Shown: positions 1 through 11,006, numbered from the stretch's first letter. The stretch is DNA of 64,000 nucleotides from Paralithodes platypus (GCA_032716605.1 CM064480.1:41714701-41778700); one strand, 5' to 3'. Notes: generated by a model from the sequence alone, not told the origin. Made by a program: numbers and translations.

Positions 1-436
1 CTAGCATCCATCACAAATTTCTTCATTCGTTCATCCACACATACATAATCAATCAATGACTTTCGTTCCACCACTGTCTCATCCTCCATCGTCCACACCC
101 GTTTCCACGTGTACCTGTGGATCATTCTGTGTCGGAAGAAGGTGTTAGCTATCCACAGCCTCCTCCCCACACATACATCCACAAGTGCCCTACCATTCCC
201 ATTCACCTCTGATGGTACCCCCCACCCTCCTACCACACCCTCAACTTTCCTATCACCCACCGTACCATTCATATCCCCAATCAGAAATATTCTTTCGTTC
301 TTGTCAAACTTCTCCAGGCACGCCTCCACATTCATCCAGAACTCCTCTTTCTTTCTTTCAAGTTTTTCCTCTGTTGGGGCATACACACACACAATCACCC
401 ACGTTTGTATTTGAGAATCAAATAGTGTCTTATTTT
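1..436 (-). mobile_element. RTE-like retrotransposon, endonuclease (EEP) domain fragment
   Basis: The minus strand is open from about 436 to the window edge and reads as the middle of an exonuclease-endonuclease-phosphatase domain. Visible motifs are VCVYAPTEE (strand and loop typical of the family), FLIGDMNGTVGD (the GDxN metal-site motif, usually GDFN), and a later SLIDYVCVDERM segment matching the usual SxIDYI region. In non-LTR retrotransposons this domain nicks target DNA to prime reverse transcription. The protein style matches the RTE-like copies at 4930-8582, 37020-37805 and 40262-41905, whose RT parts are seen but whose endonuclease is not, so this is probably the same family. No stop interrupts the roughly 140 codons seen. 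The element continues past the left edge, so its state beyond this domain is unknown. Confidence 0.8.
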
Positions 437-957
437 ATATACATTCAGTGCCGCGTGTATGCTATCGCAGTAACTAATATTTACCCTATGCGGGACCTTG
501 ACTCTAGTTTCCTCGTTTTCTATCAAGGCACTATTTATTTTATTAGAGACTTAACATCTCTGTGTATGATTATTTATTTTATTCTAATACTAACATCTTA
601 ATTATTTACTTGTTCTATTAGCAACTTATTTGTATTTATATGTTTCAACTAGTATAAGTATTATTCTAGTAAGCATATGAAATATATATAACTTATTCTA
701 TGTTTGATCGTCAGCCTTATCAATACATATAGGGACCGATCTATTTATTATTCTTGTATCAACAGAATTGTACCCTAGCTATTAAGGAAATAAAATATGT
801 GAAACTTGACTGCGTATTTTGTGTCCATTGATTATCATTGTGTGAAATTATAAAGATGAAGTTCGTTATGTCCCAGTGAGAGAGTTATTGATTGACCTAG
901 TTCCTAAGGTTGAAAACACAATCATTATAGAGCACGTTAAATTATAACGTCGCATAA
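437..957. other. AT-rich stretch, no gene recognised
   Basis: No ORF with recognisable content and no clear repeat structure were seen here. It separates two unrelated retrotransposon fragments. Confidence 0.5.
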
Positions 958-2712
958 CAGAGACACCGAGAATATTAAGAGAAGATGAAGGATTGATTTT
1001 TGTATTGTTGAAGTGTAAGGGATAGTCCTCTGGGAGTTCCGGATGAGTAGTAAGATGAAGAAATTTGGTTTTGGAAGCATTAAAAGCAACAAGGTTTTCT
1101 CTGCTCTAATTGGAAATAGTAGTTAGATCAGAAGATAAGTGTTGCATGGCTTCATTACACTTGTTTTATAGGGATTGCTGGCTGGGGCGTTCAGGGAAAC
1201 TAATTGAGTAGTGTAAGGTAGAGTCGTCTGCGTATGAATGGATGGGACTGGAGGTACAGTTCAGAAGATAATTTATGAACATTAGAAAGAGATTGGGAGA
1301 TAGGACAGAGCCCTGAGGAACACCGGAGTTGATAGGATGAGGAAGTGAGCGATGGCCATCCACAACCGCAGCTATCGAATGGCCGGAAAGGAATTTAGAG
1401 ACACGGCACAGATGGAGGGATAGAAACCGAAGGAGGGTAGTTTAGAAATAAAAAAATTGTGCCAGACTTTATCGAAGGCCTTCGATATGTCTATAGTGCA
1501 ATAGAAAAGGTCTCACCGAAGTCCCATAAGGAGGATGGCCAAGAGTTAGTAAGATATGAAAGAAGTTTACCAGTAGAGTGACCCTTAAGGAAGCCATACT
1601 GGCGATCTGAGAGTAGATTAGGAGAAGAGAAATGCTTAAGAAATTTGGAAGCAAGAATAGTTTAAAAAACTTTCGAGATACAAGAGATGAGAGCAATTGG
1701 ACGATAGTTGGAGGGTTGAGAGCGGTCACCCTTCTTTAGGACAGGTTGAATGAGAGCAAACTTCCATCAAGAAGGCAAGACGTTAGAGGAGAGACAGAGA
1801 CAAAAGCGTTTGCCTAGGCAGGGAGTCAGCACTGAAGCACAGTTTTTGAGTACAAGAGGAACACCGTCTGAACCATACGCCTTCTTATTATTAAGCCCAG
1901 AGAGTGTAGAAAATACATCTTTAGAAGAGATTAGGATATTAGGCATAACTAGGAGAGAGGGGGGCGGAGAGGGAGGAATAGCACCGGTATCATCCAATGT
2001 GGAGTTTCTAGCGAAGAGTTCAGCTATGTCAGAGGTTATGCCATCAGAGTGGAAAAGGGGAGGGAAAAACGAGGAAGATTTTTTTTTGGAGAGGTTTTTG
2101 GCTAGATGCCAGAAAGCTTGGGAAAAGCTAGAGTTGGATAGTTCAGTGCATTTATTATTGATGAAAGAGTGTTTGTCAAGTCGAAGAACAGATTTGGCTT
2201 GATTCCGGCCAGAAACATAGGAAGAATGAGATTCTTGAGTTTTAAGGCGTTGGTACCGGTTGAATGCTTCCTCCTTGTTGCGGACAGCAGTAGAATAAGC
2301 ATAAGCGTGAGTAAACCAAGATTTTTTAGCATTTGACTGAGAGAAAGAAAATGGAATGTATGCTTCCATGCCTGAGAGGATTACCTCGGTAATGCGTTCA
2401 GCACTCTCCGAGGGTCCCCGGCCACAGAAGCAAAAGTCGTTCCATGGGAAATCAAAGAAGTACTGCCGAAGAGCCTCCCAGTCGGCAGCGCCAAAGTGCC
2501 ACATGCGCTGCGGGTTAGGAGAATCAAGTGGCTGTACCGGAGAGATAGGACAGGTACCAGAGATAAGTTTATGGTCGGAGGAGCCCAAAGGAGAGAAAAA
2601 ATTTACAGTATAAGTACAGTAGAAGGGTTAGAAGTTAGAAATAAGTCAAGAATGTTGGGCCGATCTTAGAAGCGATCCGGGATATGGGGGGGTTGCTGGA
2701 CTAACTGCTCTA
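958..2712 (-). mobile_element. Jockey/CR1-like non-LTR retrotransposon, decayed fragment
   Basis: Read on the minus strand, this contains the C-terminal end of the endonuclease (SSDHKLISGTCP near 2590, the SDH catalytic motif), a linker rich in aromatic residues (PWNDFCFCGRGPSESAE), and RT-domain pieces: the NNKKAYGSDGVP segment near 1890, then, after frame breaks, SGVPQGSVLSP (motif B) and HSYADDSTLHYS (motif C, catalytic ADD) at 1166-1363. The remaining sequence down to about 958 matches the homologous copy at 19090-21520 and stops abruptly inside the post-ADD region, so the 3' end is missing. Several frameshifts and stops split the frame. The clade (Jockey versus CR1) is inferred from motif style only. 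It is a dead copy. Confidence 0.85.
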
Positions 2713-2740
2713 GGTCATTAAAAATAAAAAATAAAACATA

Positions 2741-2757
2741 TATATGTATATATACGG

Positions 2758-2790
<33 letters not shown>

Positions 2791-2828
2791 ATATATATAT
2801 ACTGTATATACAGTATATATACTGTATA

Positions 2829-2886
<58 letters not shown>

Positions 2887-2905
2887 TGTATATACAGTAT
2901 ATATA
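2741..2905. repeat. Compound (TA)n microsatellite
   Basis: Long runs of alternating T and A, broken repeatedly by the short palindromic interruption ACTGTATATACAGTATA. Such interrupted TA tracts recur in this window. Tract length is likely to vary between individuals and between assemblies. Confidence 0.95.
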
Positions 2906-3747
2906 TAATTTTGAAGAATAATCGTATCTAAATTAATAAGGTTAAGGTCAAATATCAATGGGAAAGGCCAAAGTTATATTGTTATATTTAGTTTTCCTTA
3001 ACTGGCGGATAAACGCTAATAAAAATATACAGCTATATCTGTCATTGGTATTCAAAGGTCAGAAAAGCATTAAATCCTATATTTATCAAAGGTCAAGGTC
3101 AATTTCATGTTTTGTTATTTTGTTATTTTGTTGTACTGTATTCTATTATAAAAAATATGTACAGGCCAACATTCAGATAAGTATTAAAAATAATATAAAA
3201 ACATTGATCAATGATAATATTATGCTATTAATGTATCCTAGTGTAGGCTAACTAATATATTTATACACAATCTACCGTGGGTGTACAGTTTTCCTATTTA
3301 GCCTAATGTTCAGTGGAAAAAAATAAAAATACAAAAATGACGATATATAATCGAATCCCCTTAGTGGTCAATTGTGATGATAACAAATTAATTGGCAGAA
3401 TTGGGTATGCAGTTTTCTTTCCAAAATACGAAAACGGCACTTCTACTTTATTAATAGAAAGACATGCTGAACAGTATCGACACAGACAGATGGACAGACA
3501 AAGCATGGTCAAAATAGACAGTTAGAATTGAGGGGCAGGAAGAAAACAAAACAAAAGATAAATGAGCTAGAATAATATGACCTACTACCCAGTAATGAAG
3601 GAACAAAAACATAAATTTCCTGTGGGGGGAGGAACACAAAGATGCTAGGTTACGGAATAAACTTATTTTTTTTCTCGGCTACGTAAAGAATCCTTAATGA
3701 GTCGAGATAAGAATAAAGGGAGAGCGGTGGGAGAGAGTGAGTGTGTT

Positions 3748-3755
<8 letters not shown>
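2906..3755. other. No gene recognised
   Basis: AT-rich sequence. Short ORFs are present on both strands, but none shows domain motifs, splice-site context or composition different from the background. Confidence 0.5.

Positions 3756-3802
<47 letters not shown>
3756..3802. repeat. (GA)n microsatellite
   Basis: About 23 uninterrupted GA dinucleotides, preceded by a short GT run. Confidence 0.95.
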
Positions 3803-3805
<3 letters not shown>

Positions 3806-3996
3806 GGTAGAATGAATTACATATGAGCATGTTTGTATTTGGAATTATTTTACTTCTTAGGTGTTCAGTGTTCATTTAAATAATTATATATCTAATTAAG
3901 TAGAATATATGCTAGACATACAATAGACAAACTAAGATAGATATGCCTAATGAATATCAAATACATCTCCGATGGTTCAGTGAACAAGTTAATTGC

Positions 3997-3997
<1 letters not shown>

Positions 3998-4030
<33 letters not shown>

Positions 4031-4037
4031 ATATACA

Positions 4038-4118
<81 letters not shown>
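3998..4118. repeat. Compound (GA)n-(TA)n microsatellite
   Basis: A GA run passes directly into a TA run of roughly 80 bp, with one CAGTATA interruption near its start. It produces long spurious low-complexity reading frames on both strands. Confidence 0.95.
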
Positions 4119-4119
<1 letters not shown>

Positions 4120-4365
4120 AGAAACACACAAAAGATAACAGTAATAAGTAAATTATGGGCTGCCAGAAATGAGAAGCTACGCCGGAATGTTTATGTTGTC
4201 ATTATAGTATATCTTTATTCCTTCATCTACGGGAGACCTTTTATATATGTTACCCTTTGAGTATATAAAGGCGCCTTGCTCCATTCCTGTGTGTCGGTTT
4301 TTGATGACTTTATTCAACTTACGAAATATTTGTGCGATAAACGGTGTTATATGTAGGAAACATCT

Positions 4366-4740
4366 GTGAGAGTGATGGTTATGATTATGAAATGGGAAAA
4401 TCTGTGAGAGAGATGTGGGTATATGAGGGAAATATCTGAGAGAGACTGAGTTATATGAAAGGGGAAAATTGTGAGAGAGACGGGGTTACATGAGGGATAT
4501 ATCACTCAGAGACTGAGTTATATGAGAGGGAACAATCTGTGAGAGACGGGGTTATAATTATGAGGGGGAAAATCTGTGAGAGAGGCTTTGTTATATAAGG
4601 GAAATCTGTGAGAGAGCCTGGGTTAAATGAGGGAAATCTATGAGAGAGATGGGGTTTTATGAGGGAAATCAGTGAGAGAGACTGGGTTATATGAGAGGGA
4701 GAAATCTGTGAGAAAGAGAGAAGGGGTTGTATGAGGAAGT
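4366..4740. repeat. Degenerate minisatellite, unit about 35-39 bp
   Basis: About ten diverged head-to-tail copies of a unit built around GGGAAATCTGTGAGAGAGA followed by a GGGTTATATGAG-like segment. Copies differ by substitutions and small length changes, unlike the perfectly homogeneous array at 5911-7672, so this is an older array. No coding content. Confidence 0.85.
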
Positions 4741-4929
4741 TGGTAGTCTTTTGATTCCTAGAGGTCTTTCTTAAGCTGAATATAATCGCCCTTCCTTAGC
4801 CTGATACAGTATAAAGGATGCCCTCGTATACTGAAAAGGGTTAATAAAGACCTCTCTTGTTAAGCGGAATACAAGAAAGTAACTTTATACTGATGGTGTT
4901 TTCCGAGTTCAATTTTAACCACTCGACTA

Positions 4930-5153
4930 TGATATGAACTTGGAGAGTGAGCCTATGAAAAAAGTTGATTGAGGAAGTTTGTGGAAAGTACTGAGAATAT
5001 ACAGAGTATTTGGTAAATTGCTAGAAGCGGTGAAGAACATGTACAAGGGTTCAAAGGTAGCAATGCGTGTAGAGGATGAACAGAGTGAGTTTTTTTTATC
5101 TGAATATGAAGTTAAAGCAAGGGCGTCTGATGTCCCCATGGCTGTTCAAAATA

Positions 5154-5199
<46 letters not shown>

Positions 5200-5485
5200 A
5201 TTCATGAAAGAAGTACAAGGAAGAACAGTGGATTTTGGAGTACCCTTGGTAAGGGAAAAGAGTGAATGTAAGTTGCTTCTTCTATTATTTAATGATTATA
5301 CAGTTCTGCTGATTGATAAGAAGTGAGAGTTGCAGGGTTTGTTAAGTAAGTTTAGAACTGTGTGAGAGCCATGAGACCTAAAGATCAATAGCGATGAGTA
5401 AGGCTATGGTTATTGAGAGATGCCGATACCGCCACAGAGTGTGAAGTGAAGTTACACTGTCAGGTGATGGAGACTGTCAGCTCAA
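4930..5485 (+). mobile_element. RTE-like retrotransposon, reverse transcriptase fragment (left part)
   Basis: On the plus strand the frame reads LWKVLRIYRVFGKLLEAVKN, the RT segment following the motif-A region, then SEYEVKARASDVPM where the relative on the minus strand at 40262-41905 has its motif-B equivalent, then a TA microsatellite, then FMKEVQGRTVDFGVPLVREK leading toward motif C. The last bases correspond to VKLHCQVMETVSS, and the homologous reading resumes at 5876 with YLGSV. The gap is the TTAA MITE at 5486-5875. Frame breaks show the copy is inactive. Residue style is that of the RTE clade often labelled craniofacial-development-protein-2-like or endonuclease-reverse transcriptase in invertebrate genomes; the clade assignment is inference. 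Confidence 0.85.
5158..5198. repeat. (TA)n microsatellite inside the RTE RT domain
   Basis: About 20 TA units, read in frame as alternating Tyr-Ile, lying directly before the FMKEV segment. The independent copy at 40262-41905 carries a TA tract at the equivalent codon position. Confidence 0.95.
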
Positions 5486-5875
5486 TTAAGGGGAGTCACA
5501 GGCCTTTTTATATCTTTCTCTCCCTCTCTCTTTGGCTTGTATTCATTCGGCCCCATTCAGCCTAGTGTTTTAAGACGTTTACCCCCATCTACAGTAGGTG
5601 TCAATATTTCCTTGGCGAGCGGTAGCGAGCCAGCATATATATATTTTGTTTTTACAGCAATCTAAATTTGTAAATTTTTCGATAGAAAAATGTCCCCGGC
5701 GAAGCCGGATTTCTCCATACAATGCTGGCTCGCTATCGCTCGCCAGGAAGAAATCGACACTTGGATGGGGATAAACGTTTTAAAACAGTTGGCTGAACGG
5801 GGCTGAATGGATACAAGCCAGAGAAAGAGACAAAAGGAAAACAAAAATAAAAAAAAAGCCGGTGACCCCCTTTAA
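5486..5875. mobile_element. TTAA MITE, family B (piggyBac-like by target site), 390 bp
   Basis: The element begins TTAAGGGGAGTCAC and ends GTGACCCCCTTTAA, so the TTAA target duplication and terminal inverted repeats are visible. Inside is a long near-perfect palindrome: arms containing GGCTTGTATTCATTCGGCC, and a core in which GCTCGCTATCGCTCGCCAGG faces its reverse complement. It has no coding capacity. It interrupts the RTE copy exactly where the paralogous RTE copy at about 37197 has an uninterrupted CTCTTAAGTAT, which serves as an empty site. A sister copy lies at 61868-62251. piggyBac assignment rests on the TTAA target and GGGG-start termini only. Confidence 0.85.
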
Positions 5876-8060
5876 GTATTTGGGCAGCGTGGTGAGTAAT
5901 GATTACTAATGATAGGAGTATAGAGGGTGAAGTGTGACGATGGTGCAACAATGATAGGAGTATAGAGGGTGAAGTGTGACGATGGTGCAACAATGATAGG
6001 AGTATAGAGGGTGAAGTGTGACGATGGTGCAACAATGATAGGAGTATAGAGGGTGAAGTGTGACGATGGTGCAACAATGATAGGAGTATAGAGGGTGAAG
6101 TGTGACGATGGTGCAACAATGATAGGAGTATAGAGGGTGAAGTGTGACGATGGTGCAACAATGATAGGAGTATAGAGGGTGAAGTGTGACGATGGTGCAA
6201 CAATGATAGGAGTATAGAGGGTGAAGTGTGACGATGGTGCAACAATGATAGGAGTATAGAGGGTGAAGTGTGACGATGGTGCAACAATGATAGGAGTATA
6301 GAGGGTGAAGTGTGACGATGGTGCAACAATGATAGGAGTATAGAGGGTGAAGTGTGACGATGGTGCAACAATGATAGGAGTATAGAGGGTGAAGTGTGAC
6401 GATGGTGCAACAATGATAGGAGTATAGAGGGTGAAGTGTGACGATGGTGCAACAATGATAGGAGTATAGAGGGTGAAGTGTGACGATGGTGCAACAATGA
6501 TAGGAGTATAGAGGGTGAAGTGTGACGATGGTGCAACAATGATAGGAGTATAGAGGGTGAAGTGTGACGATGGTGCAACAATGATAGGAGTATAGAGGGT
6601 GAAGTGTGACGATGGTGCAACAATGATAGGAGTATAGAGGGTGAAGTGTGACGATGGTGCAACAATGATAGGAGTATAGAGGGTGAAGTGTGACGATGGT
6701 GCAACAATGATAGGAGTATAGAGGGTGAAGTGTGACGATGGTGCAACAATGATAGGAGTATAGAGGGTGAAGTGTGACGATGGTGCAACAATGATAGGAG
6801 TATAGAGGGTGAAGTGTGACGATGGTGCAACAATGATAGGAGTATAGAGGGTGAAGTGTGACGATGGTGCAACAATGATAGGAGTATAGAGGGTGAAGTG
6901 TGACGATGGTGCAACAATGATAGGAGTATAGAGGGTGAAGTGTGACGATGGTGCAACAATGATAGGAGTATAGAGGGTGAAGTGTGACGATGGTGCAACA
7001 ATGATAGGAGTATAGAGGGTGAAGTGTGACGATGGTGCAACAATGATAGGAGTATAGAGGGTGAAGTGTGACGATGGTGCAACAATGATAGGAGTATAGA
7101 GGGTGAAGTGTGACGATGGTGCAACAATGATAGGAGTATAGAGGGTGAAGTGTGACGATGGTGCAACAATGATAGGAGTATAGAGGGTGAAGTGTGACGA
7201 TGGTGCAACAATGATAGGAGTATAGAGGGTGAAGTGTGACGATGGTGCAACAATGATAGGAGTATAGAGGGTGAAGTGTGACGATGGTGCAACAATGATA
7301 GGAGTATAGAGGGTGAAGTGTGACGATGGTGCAACAATGATAGGAGTATAGAGGGTGAAGTGTGACGATGGTGCAACAATGATAGGAGTATAGAGGGTGA
7401 AGTGTGACGATGGTGCAACAATGATAGGAGTATAGAGGGTGAAGTGTGACGATGGTGCAACAATGATAGGAGTATAGAGGGTGAAGTGTGACGATGGTGC
7501 AACAATGATAGGAGTATAGAGGGTGAAGTGTGACGATGGTGCAACAATGATAGGAGTATAGAGGGTGAAGTGTGACGATGGTGCAACAATGATAGGAGTA
7601 TAGAGGGTGAAGTGTGACGATGGTGCAACAATGATAGGAGTATAGAGGGTGAAGTGTGACGATGGTGCAACAAGGGAAGAGGGCTGTAGGAATTCTGAAA
7701 GCAGTGACAAGGAATACGGTAGCAAGCATGGAAGTAAAGAAGTTACTACATGATAGAGTGGTAATCCCACCATTGCTGTACGGGAATGAAGCATGTACGT
7801 TGTTAGAGAGATATATATCATGAGTGAGAGGGGTGGAAATAAGTTACCTGAGGAGCTGAGTAGTGTGTGTGGAGTTACATGGAAAGACAGACAGACGAAT
7901 GAGGAAGTACGAACATGATGTGGGGTGGATGTGGGTGTGCTGGAGAGTGTGAAGAGGAACACCTTGAGGTGGTTCGCCCATGTGAAGCGTATGGTGAGGA
8001 GAGACTGACTAAAACGTTTATGAGAGTGGGGTGGAAGGGCAAAGAGGGAGAGTCAGACCG
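5876..8060 (+). mobile_element. RTE-like retrotransposon, RT fragment containing a minisatellite
   Basis: This continues the RTE copy after the MITE. The plus strand reads KYLGSVVSND, then the 42-bp array (5911-7672), then GKRAVGILKAVTRNTVAS, a degenerate form of the IPTLTYGSEAW region, and near 7930-8000 a segment equivalent to VLESVKRNTLRWFGHVKRM, all in the order seen in the array-free relatives at 37020-37805 and 40638-40904. These are the post-ADD RT and thumb-like regions. Multiple stops show the copy is dead. Its 3' portion is cut by a SINE-like insertion at 8069 and resumes at about 8496. Confidence 0.85.
5911..7672. repeat. 42-bp minisatellite, about 42 perfect copies
   Basis: The unit starts GATAGGAGTATAGAGGGTGA and is 42 bp (14 codons). 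By position it repeats about 42 times without a visible substitution. Because 42 is divisible by three, several frames stay open and give spurious ORFs of 600-700 codons on the minus strand. The unit corresponds to the RTE segment DGSIEGEV followed by RVQQGK in intact relatives, so the array grew from retrotransposon coding sequence. Perfect identity implies very recent expansion or homogenisation, or an assembly-inflated copy number. Confidence 0.97.
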
Positions 8061-8068
8061 AGAGTGAG

Positions 8069-8487
8069 GTTGTTGTTGTTGTTGTTGTTGTTCCCCAAGC
8101 TGCCTGGCCGAACAGCCCCAAGGCCCCGAGTAAGGCCAAGGCCATAAACGAGCGCCCCCACAGAACCCTCCCTGCCGACCACAATAAAGCCTGGGTGACC
8201 GAAGCCACTCCATGGCGGGGAGCTGAGAGGGTGCGTAAACGCCCGGGAAACCAAAGCCCCATCCAGGGCCCTGTGCCCCTCAGCAATTATGAAGAGAAAG
8301 TTGAGGGGCAAAGGAATAATGTGACGCTTTAGCTTCCAATCTTGGTAGATTGGGAGGTCAATCCACGGAAGAGACGCCGTCACTTGAGATTTAGAAAATA
8401 TATAAGTAAAAGGAACAGTCAGAGTAAGCTATGGGTATGGCAGAGATCGCTCAGGTCTCACTCTGATAGACCAGCCCATCGCTGAGT
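8069..8487 (-). mobile_element. SINE-like dispersed repeat with (AAC)n tail, copy 1
   Basis: A 419-bp block that begins on the plus strand with eight GTT triplets and ends near GATAGACCAGCCCATC. A second copy with the same order occurs at 42388-42811. Read on the minus strand it ends in an (AAC)n tail, as SINEs with microsatellite tails do. An 8-bp duplication, AGAGTGAG, flanks it at 8061-8068 and 8488-8495, consistent with insertion into the RTE copy. No tRNA or 7SL-like head was identified, so it may be a non-autonomous LINE-derived element instead. The short ORFs inside have no known motifs. Confidence 0.75.
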
Positions 8488-8495
8488 AGAGTGAG

Positions 8496-8582
8496 TGAGG
8501 TAGAAGGATGGAGTTGAGAGGAATATGAGGGAAAGTTGTGTCGAGTGGTAGGAGGGGCGCCGGCAATAAATAGATAGATAGA
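8496..8582 (+). mobile_element. RTE-like 3' end with GATA tail
   Basis: The sequence GTAGAAGGATGGAGT and following correspond to the RWKDGV and WEEGRR region at the C-terminus of the relatives at 37660-37790. It ends with AATAGATAGATAGATT, the same TAGA-type tail that ends the copies at about 37798 and 40280. This marks the true 3' terminus of the copy that starts at 4930. Confidence 0.75.
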
Positions 8583-8612
8583 TTTACATATGGCATTCCC
8601 AAGTCTAATCGC

Positions 8613-8978
8613 TTAAGGGGAGACAGACCGTTTTTTTTTTTTTTTTTTTTTCTATTAATTCATATGTTCCTTAGTTTTCTCGCTAGACCTCCATCAAGCT
8701 TAGAAAAACACCCCCTAGACCCCCATTCAAGATAAATTTGTAAATTTTTCGGTAGAAAAATTTACCGGCCGAAGGCCGGTTCTTCTTAAAATTTCAGGCT
8801 CGCTATTGCTCGCCAGGAAATAATCGACACGTAAATGGTACGAAAGGTATTAAAATTGACAACGAAATGAGGCAAAAGGTAAAAACACCAAACTAATGGG
8901 CCGAACGTCTTATAATCTAAAAATAATTATGCTAAACATGAGGGAGAAGGTCCAGAAAAACGATCTGCCTCCCCTTAA
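8613..8978. mobile_element. TTAA MITE, family A, full length
   Basis: Bounded by TTAAGGGGAGACAGACCG on the left and CTGCCTCCCCTTAA on the right, giving a TTAA duplication and terminal inverted repeats of about 12 bp. A diagnostic core includes CTAGACCTCCATCAAGCTT, AAATTTTTCGGTAGAAAAAT, GCTCGCTATTGCTCGCCAGG and AAACATGAGGGAGAAG. It has no ORF. The core is shared with family B. Confidence 0.9.
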
Positions 8979-9071
8979 TAAGAGCCAGAGTAAAATATAC
9001 ATATAGTCACCGTTCGGAGGAATATATATATTTTCAGCTGTTAAAATGGCTTCTAGGAAATTTTACGGAAA

Positions 9072-9425
9072 TATAGGTTTGATTCCCGGAGGGAAGTAGA
9101 GAAAACCTAATATTTAGTAGGGCCCCGTAATCATTGACGATATTGCCTATTAGTATAATAGTCTCCATTCAACATCCCGCGTCAGCATTTTTAATCTACT
9201 GCCGTGGAAGTATCATGGAGTACTCATCATAAGTGCACGCTTAATTCCCTTATGGGATCGTCATTATGATTGGGTACCCTACAGAAAAAACTCTGTAAAA
9301 AATAAAAAAGAAAAATTAACTTAATATTTGTTATCATATGACTTTCCATATATGGATATCTTGCGTTTTGCTTCCCCGGCGCCAGGCCGTCTAGCGGCCA
9401 TCTTCGTCCTTCACTGATATACCAA
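9072..9425. repeat. DIRS left (3') inverted terminal repeat
   Basis: Starts TATAGGTTTGATTCCCGGAG. From GACGATATTGCCTATTAG onward it matches the reverse complement of the right terminal repeat over roughly 300 bp, with scattered mismatches. The first roughly 70 bp are an extension not found at the right end but mirrored in the internal complementary region. Confidence 0.9.
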
Positions 9426-9480
9426 GATACAACTCTAGAAATCAACGAATGGGAAGTGGGATGGATGGGAGGGTAATTTT

Positions 9481-9588
9481 ATCGTCAATGATTACGGGGC
9501 CCTACTAAATATTAGGTTTTCTCTACTTCCCTCCGGGAATCAAACCTATAATTTAATAGTGGCCCCTCCATCATTGACGATATTGCCT
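9481..9588. repeat. DIRS internal complementary region
   Basis: The left part (9481-9550) is the reverse complement of the left terminal extension. The right part (TTTAATAGTGGCCCCTCC and on) is the reverse complement of the right terminal extension. Their junction CCTATAATTTAAT defines both element ends by fusing them, as expected for the template that bridges the circular intermediate. Confidence 0.9.
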
Positions 9589-10119
9589 GAATACCAAATC
9601 TGGAGGGGGACATTCGTGACAATATCCTAACCTCAGGGGACAAAATAATCCGTATTTTTTTTTTAAAGTTTTATTGTATGCAAACAATATGTAAAAAATA
9701 TAAAAGATTGTAAGCAGTGCGTGACATCAAGAAAGTCTGCTTACTCATGACCAGATCTTTTCCTTAAGATCTATGCATGATACTTTTGGGGGCACGCATG
9801 TGTTCCCATAAATGGAACTATAACTCTGTAGAATTTAGTTCTAACCTTAACAATATTTGTACAGTATAATATATGTTTGTGCATTCTGATAATACTACAT
9901 AGTTGCAACTATGCTAGATTTCTTCTTAAAATTAACATAAAATAAAATTTGTTGAACTGTACAACCACTTCGATCACAGCTCATGATTTATCACAGTTCT
10001 CCGGCGGACGGGGACTTAGTGAGGTATGGGCTATTCCGCATCCTCCCCCCCCCCCCCTTTTCTCTTTAAACAAATCTTACACAATAGAACATAATCTACT
10101 GGACCTGTTGTCGTAAAGC

Positions 10120-11006
10120 TACACAGGTACACTTTGGTTTATTGAAAGCGACCGACAGGTAACGTGTTACGAAAGTATGATTGGACGCCCATAATTGAGT
10201 ATTAGCAATGTCTTCTATCGAAAAGTTTTATAAGAACCGAAGAGAGACTGCCTATTTCCTGATGTCGTGAGCCCTGCCCACCACGCTGGGGTTACTTTCT
10301 TTAATGACGTCTACTAACAGAGAAGCTAACTTTCTTCTCGTAACACGATTACCTGCCTGGTTCACCCATAGAGCACCTGATTGGTGAGGAGGCGCAGCCC
10401 TCATAAACTTAGTTAGCACTGGGCATAAAATATGATGAGAGTGTCCGCGTTTCAATGCTGGGACAGAAAATTCAGAAAACACATGATCAGAATGCTAATT
10501 TTTTGCTATGAAAGTGGGAGACGGCGCGATTTTCACATGATCGTGCAGTCTCCCAAACCTAAGGCAATTAGGTTCGTTGCTCATCGCCGCCAGCTCAGAC
10601 ACCCTATTCCCTGTGGCAAGAGTCATCAGGAAAACAGCCTTCTTTAAGAGTGAATCAAAATCCGGCGAGTTATTGTATTTACGTGATTAAAGCAATGATA
10701 AGGCTTTGTCTAGTGACCAGGTGGGCATGAGTTGACGCGGTGGAGGGTGAAACACGCCCTCATAAACCCTTTCTCCTCCGCCTACGGTATGGAAAGACCA
10801 GTGAGATCAAAGAAGGGAGTTCTGATGGCTGATAGGTGATTTTTTAATGTGAATACTGAAAAACGTTTTTGCTCAAATAGATAATCTAGGTATTTGAAAA
10901 TTAAGGCTCCCAAGGCATCCGTTTGCCCTGACTCTACAATCCAGGTTGTAAACGTTTTCCAATGTGATTGATATTGTCTCCTGGTAGACATGGTATTTTG
11001 GTTCAT
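10120..11006 (-). pseudogene. DIRS tyrosine recombinase, with premature stops
   Basis: The N-terminal part (10782-11006) reads as an all-helical core-binding domain: RQYQSHWKTFTTWIVESG, then FTLKNHLSAIRTPFFDLTG. Downstream, on the minus strand, lie all three catalytic signatures of the family: LATGNRVSELAAM at about 10580-10620 (first catalytic Arg), GRAHDIRK at about 10255 (HxxR box), and NHTFVTRYL at about 10160 (nucleophilic Tyr). In DIRS elements this enzyme joins the circular DNA intermediate to the target. Between the HxxR box and the Tyr the same frame carries two stops (TAG right after HDIRK and TAA a few codons on), and a frame change separates the core-binding part from the catalytic part, so the copy is dead although the active-site residues are preserved. 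Confidence 0.85.

Noticed and set aside
2710..2958. Low-complexity Tyr-Ile protein
   Set aside because: Pure translation of a TA microsatellite; the same applies to 3892-4138 and 52371-52618.
5733..7962. Three minus-strand ORFs of 600-700 codons made of a 14-residue repeat
   Set aside because: They are in-frame readings of a perfect 42-bp minisatellite that lies antisense within a dead retrotransposon; three frames are open at once, which rules out coding constraint.
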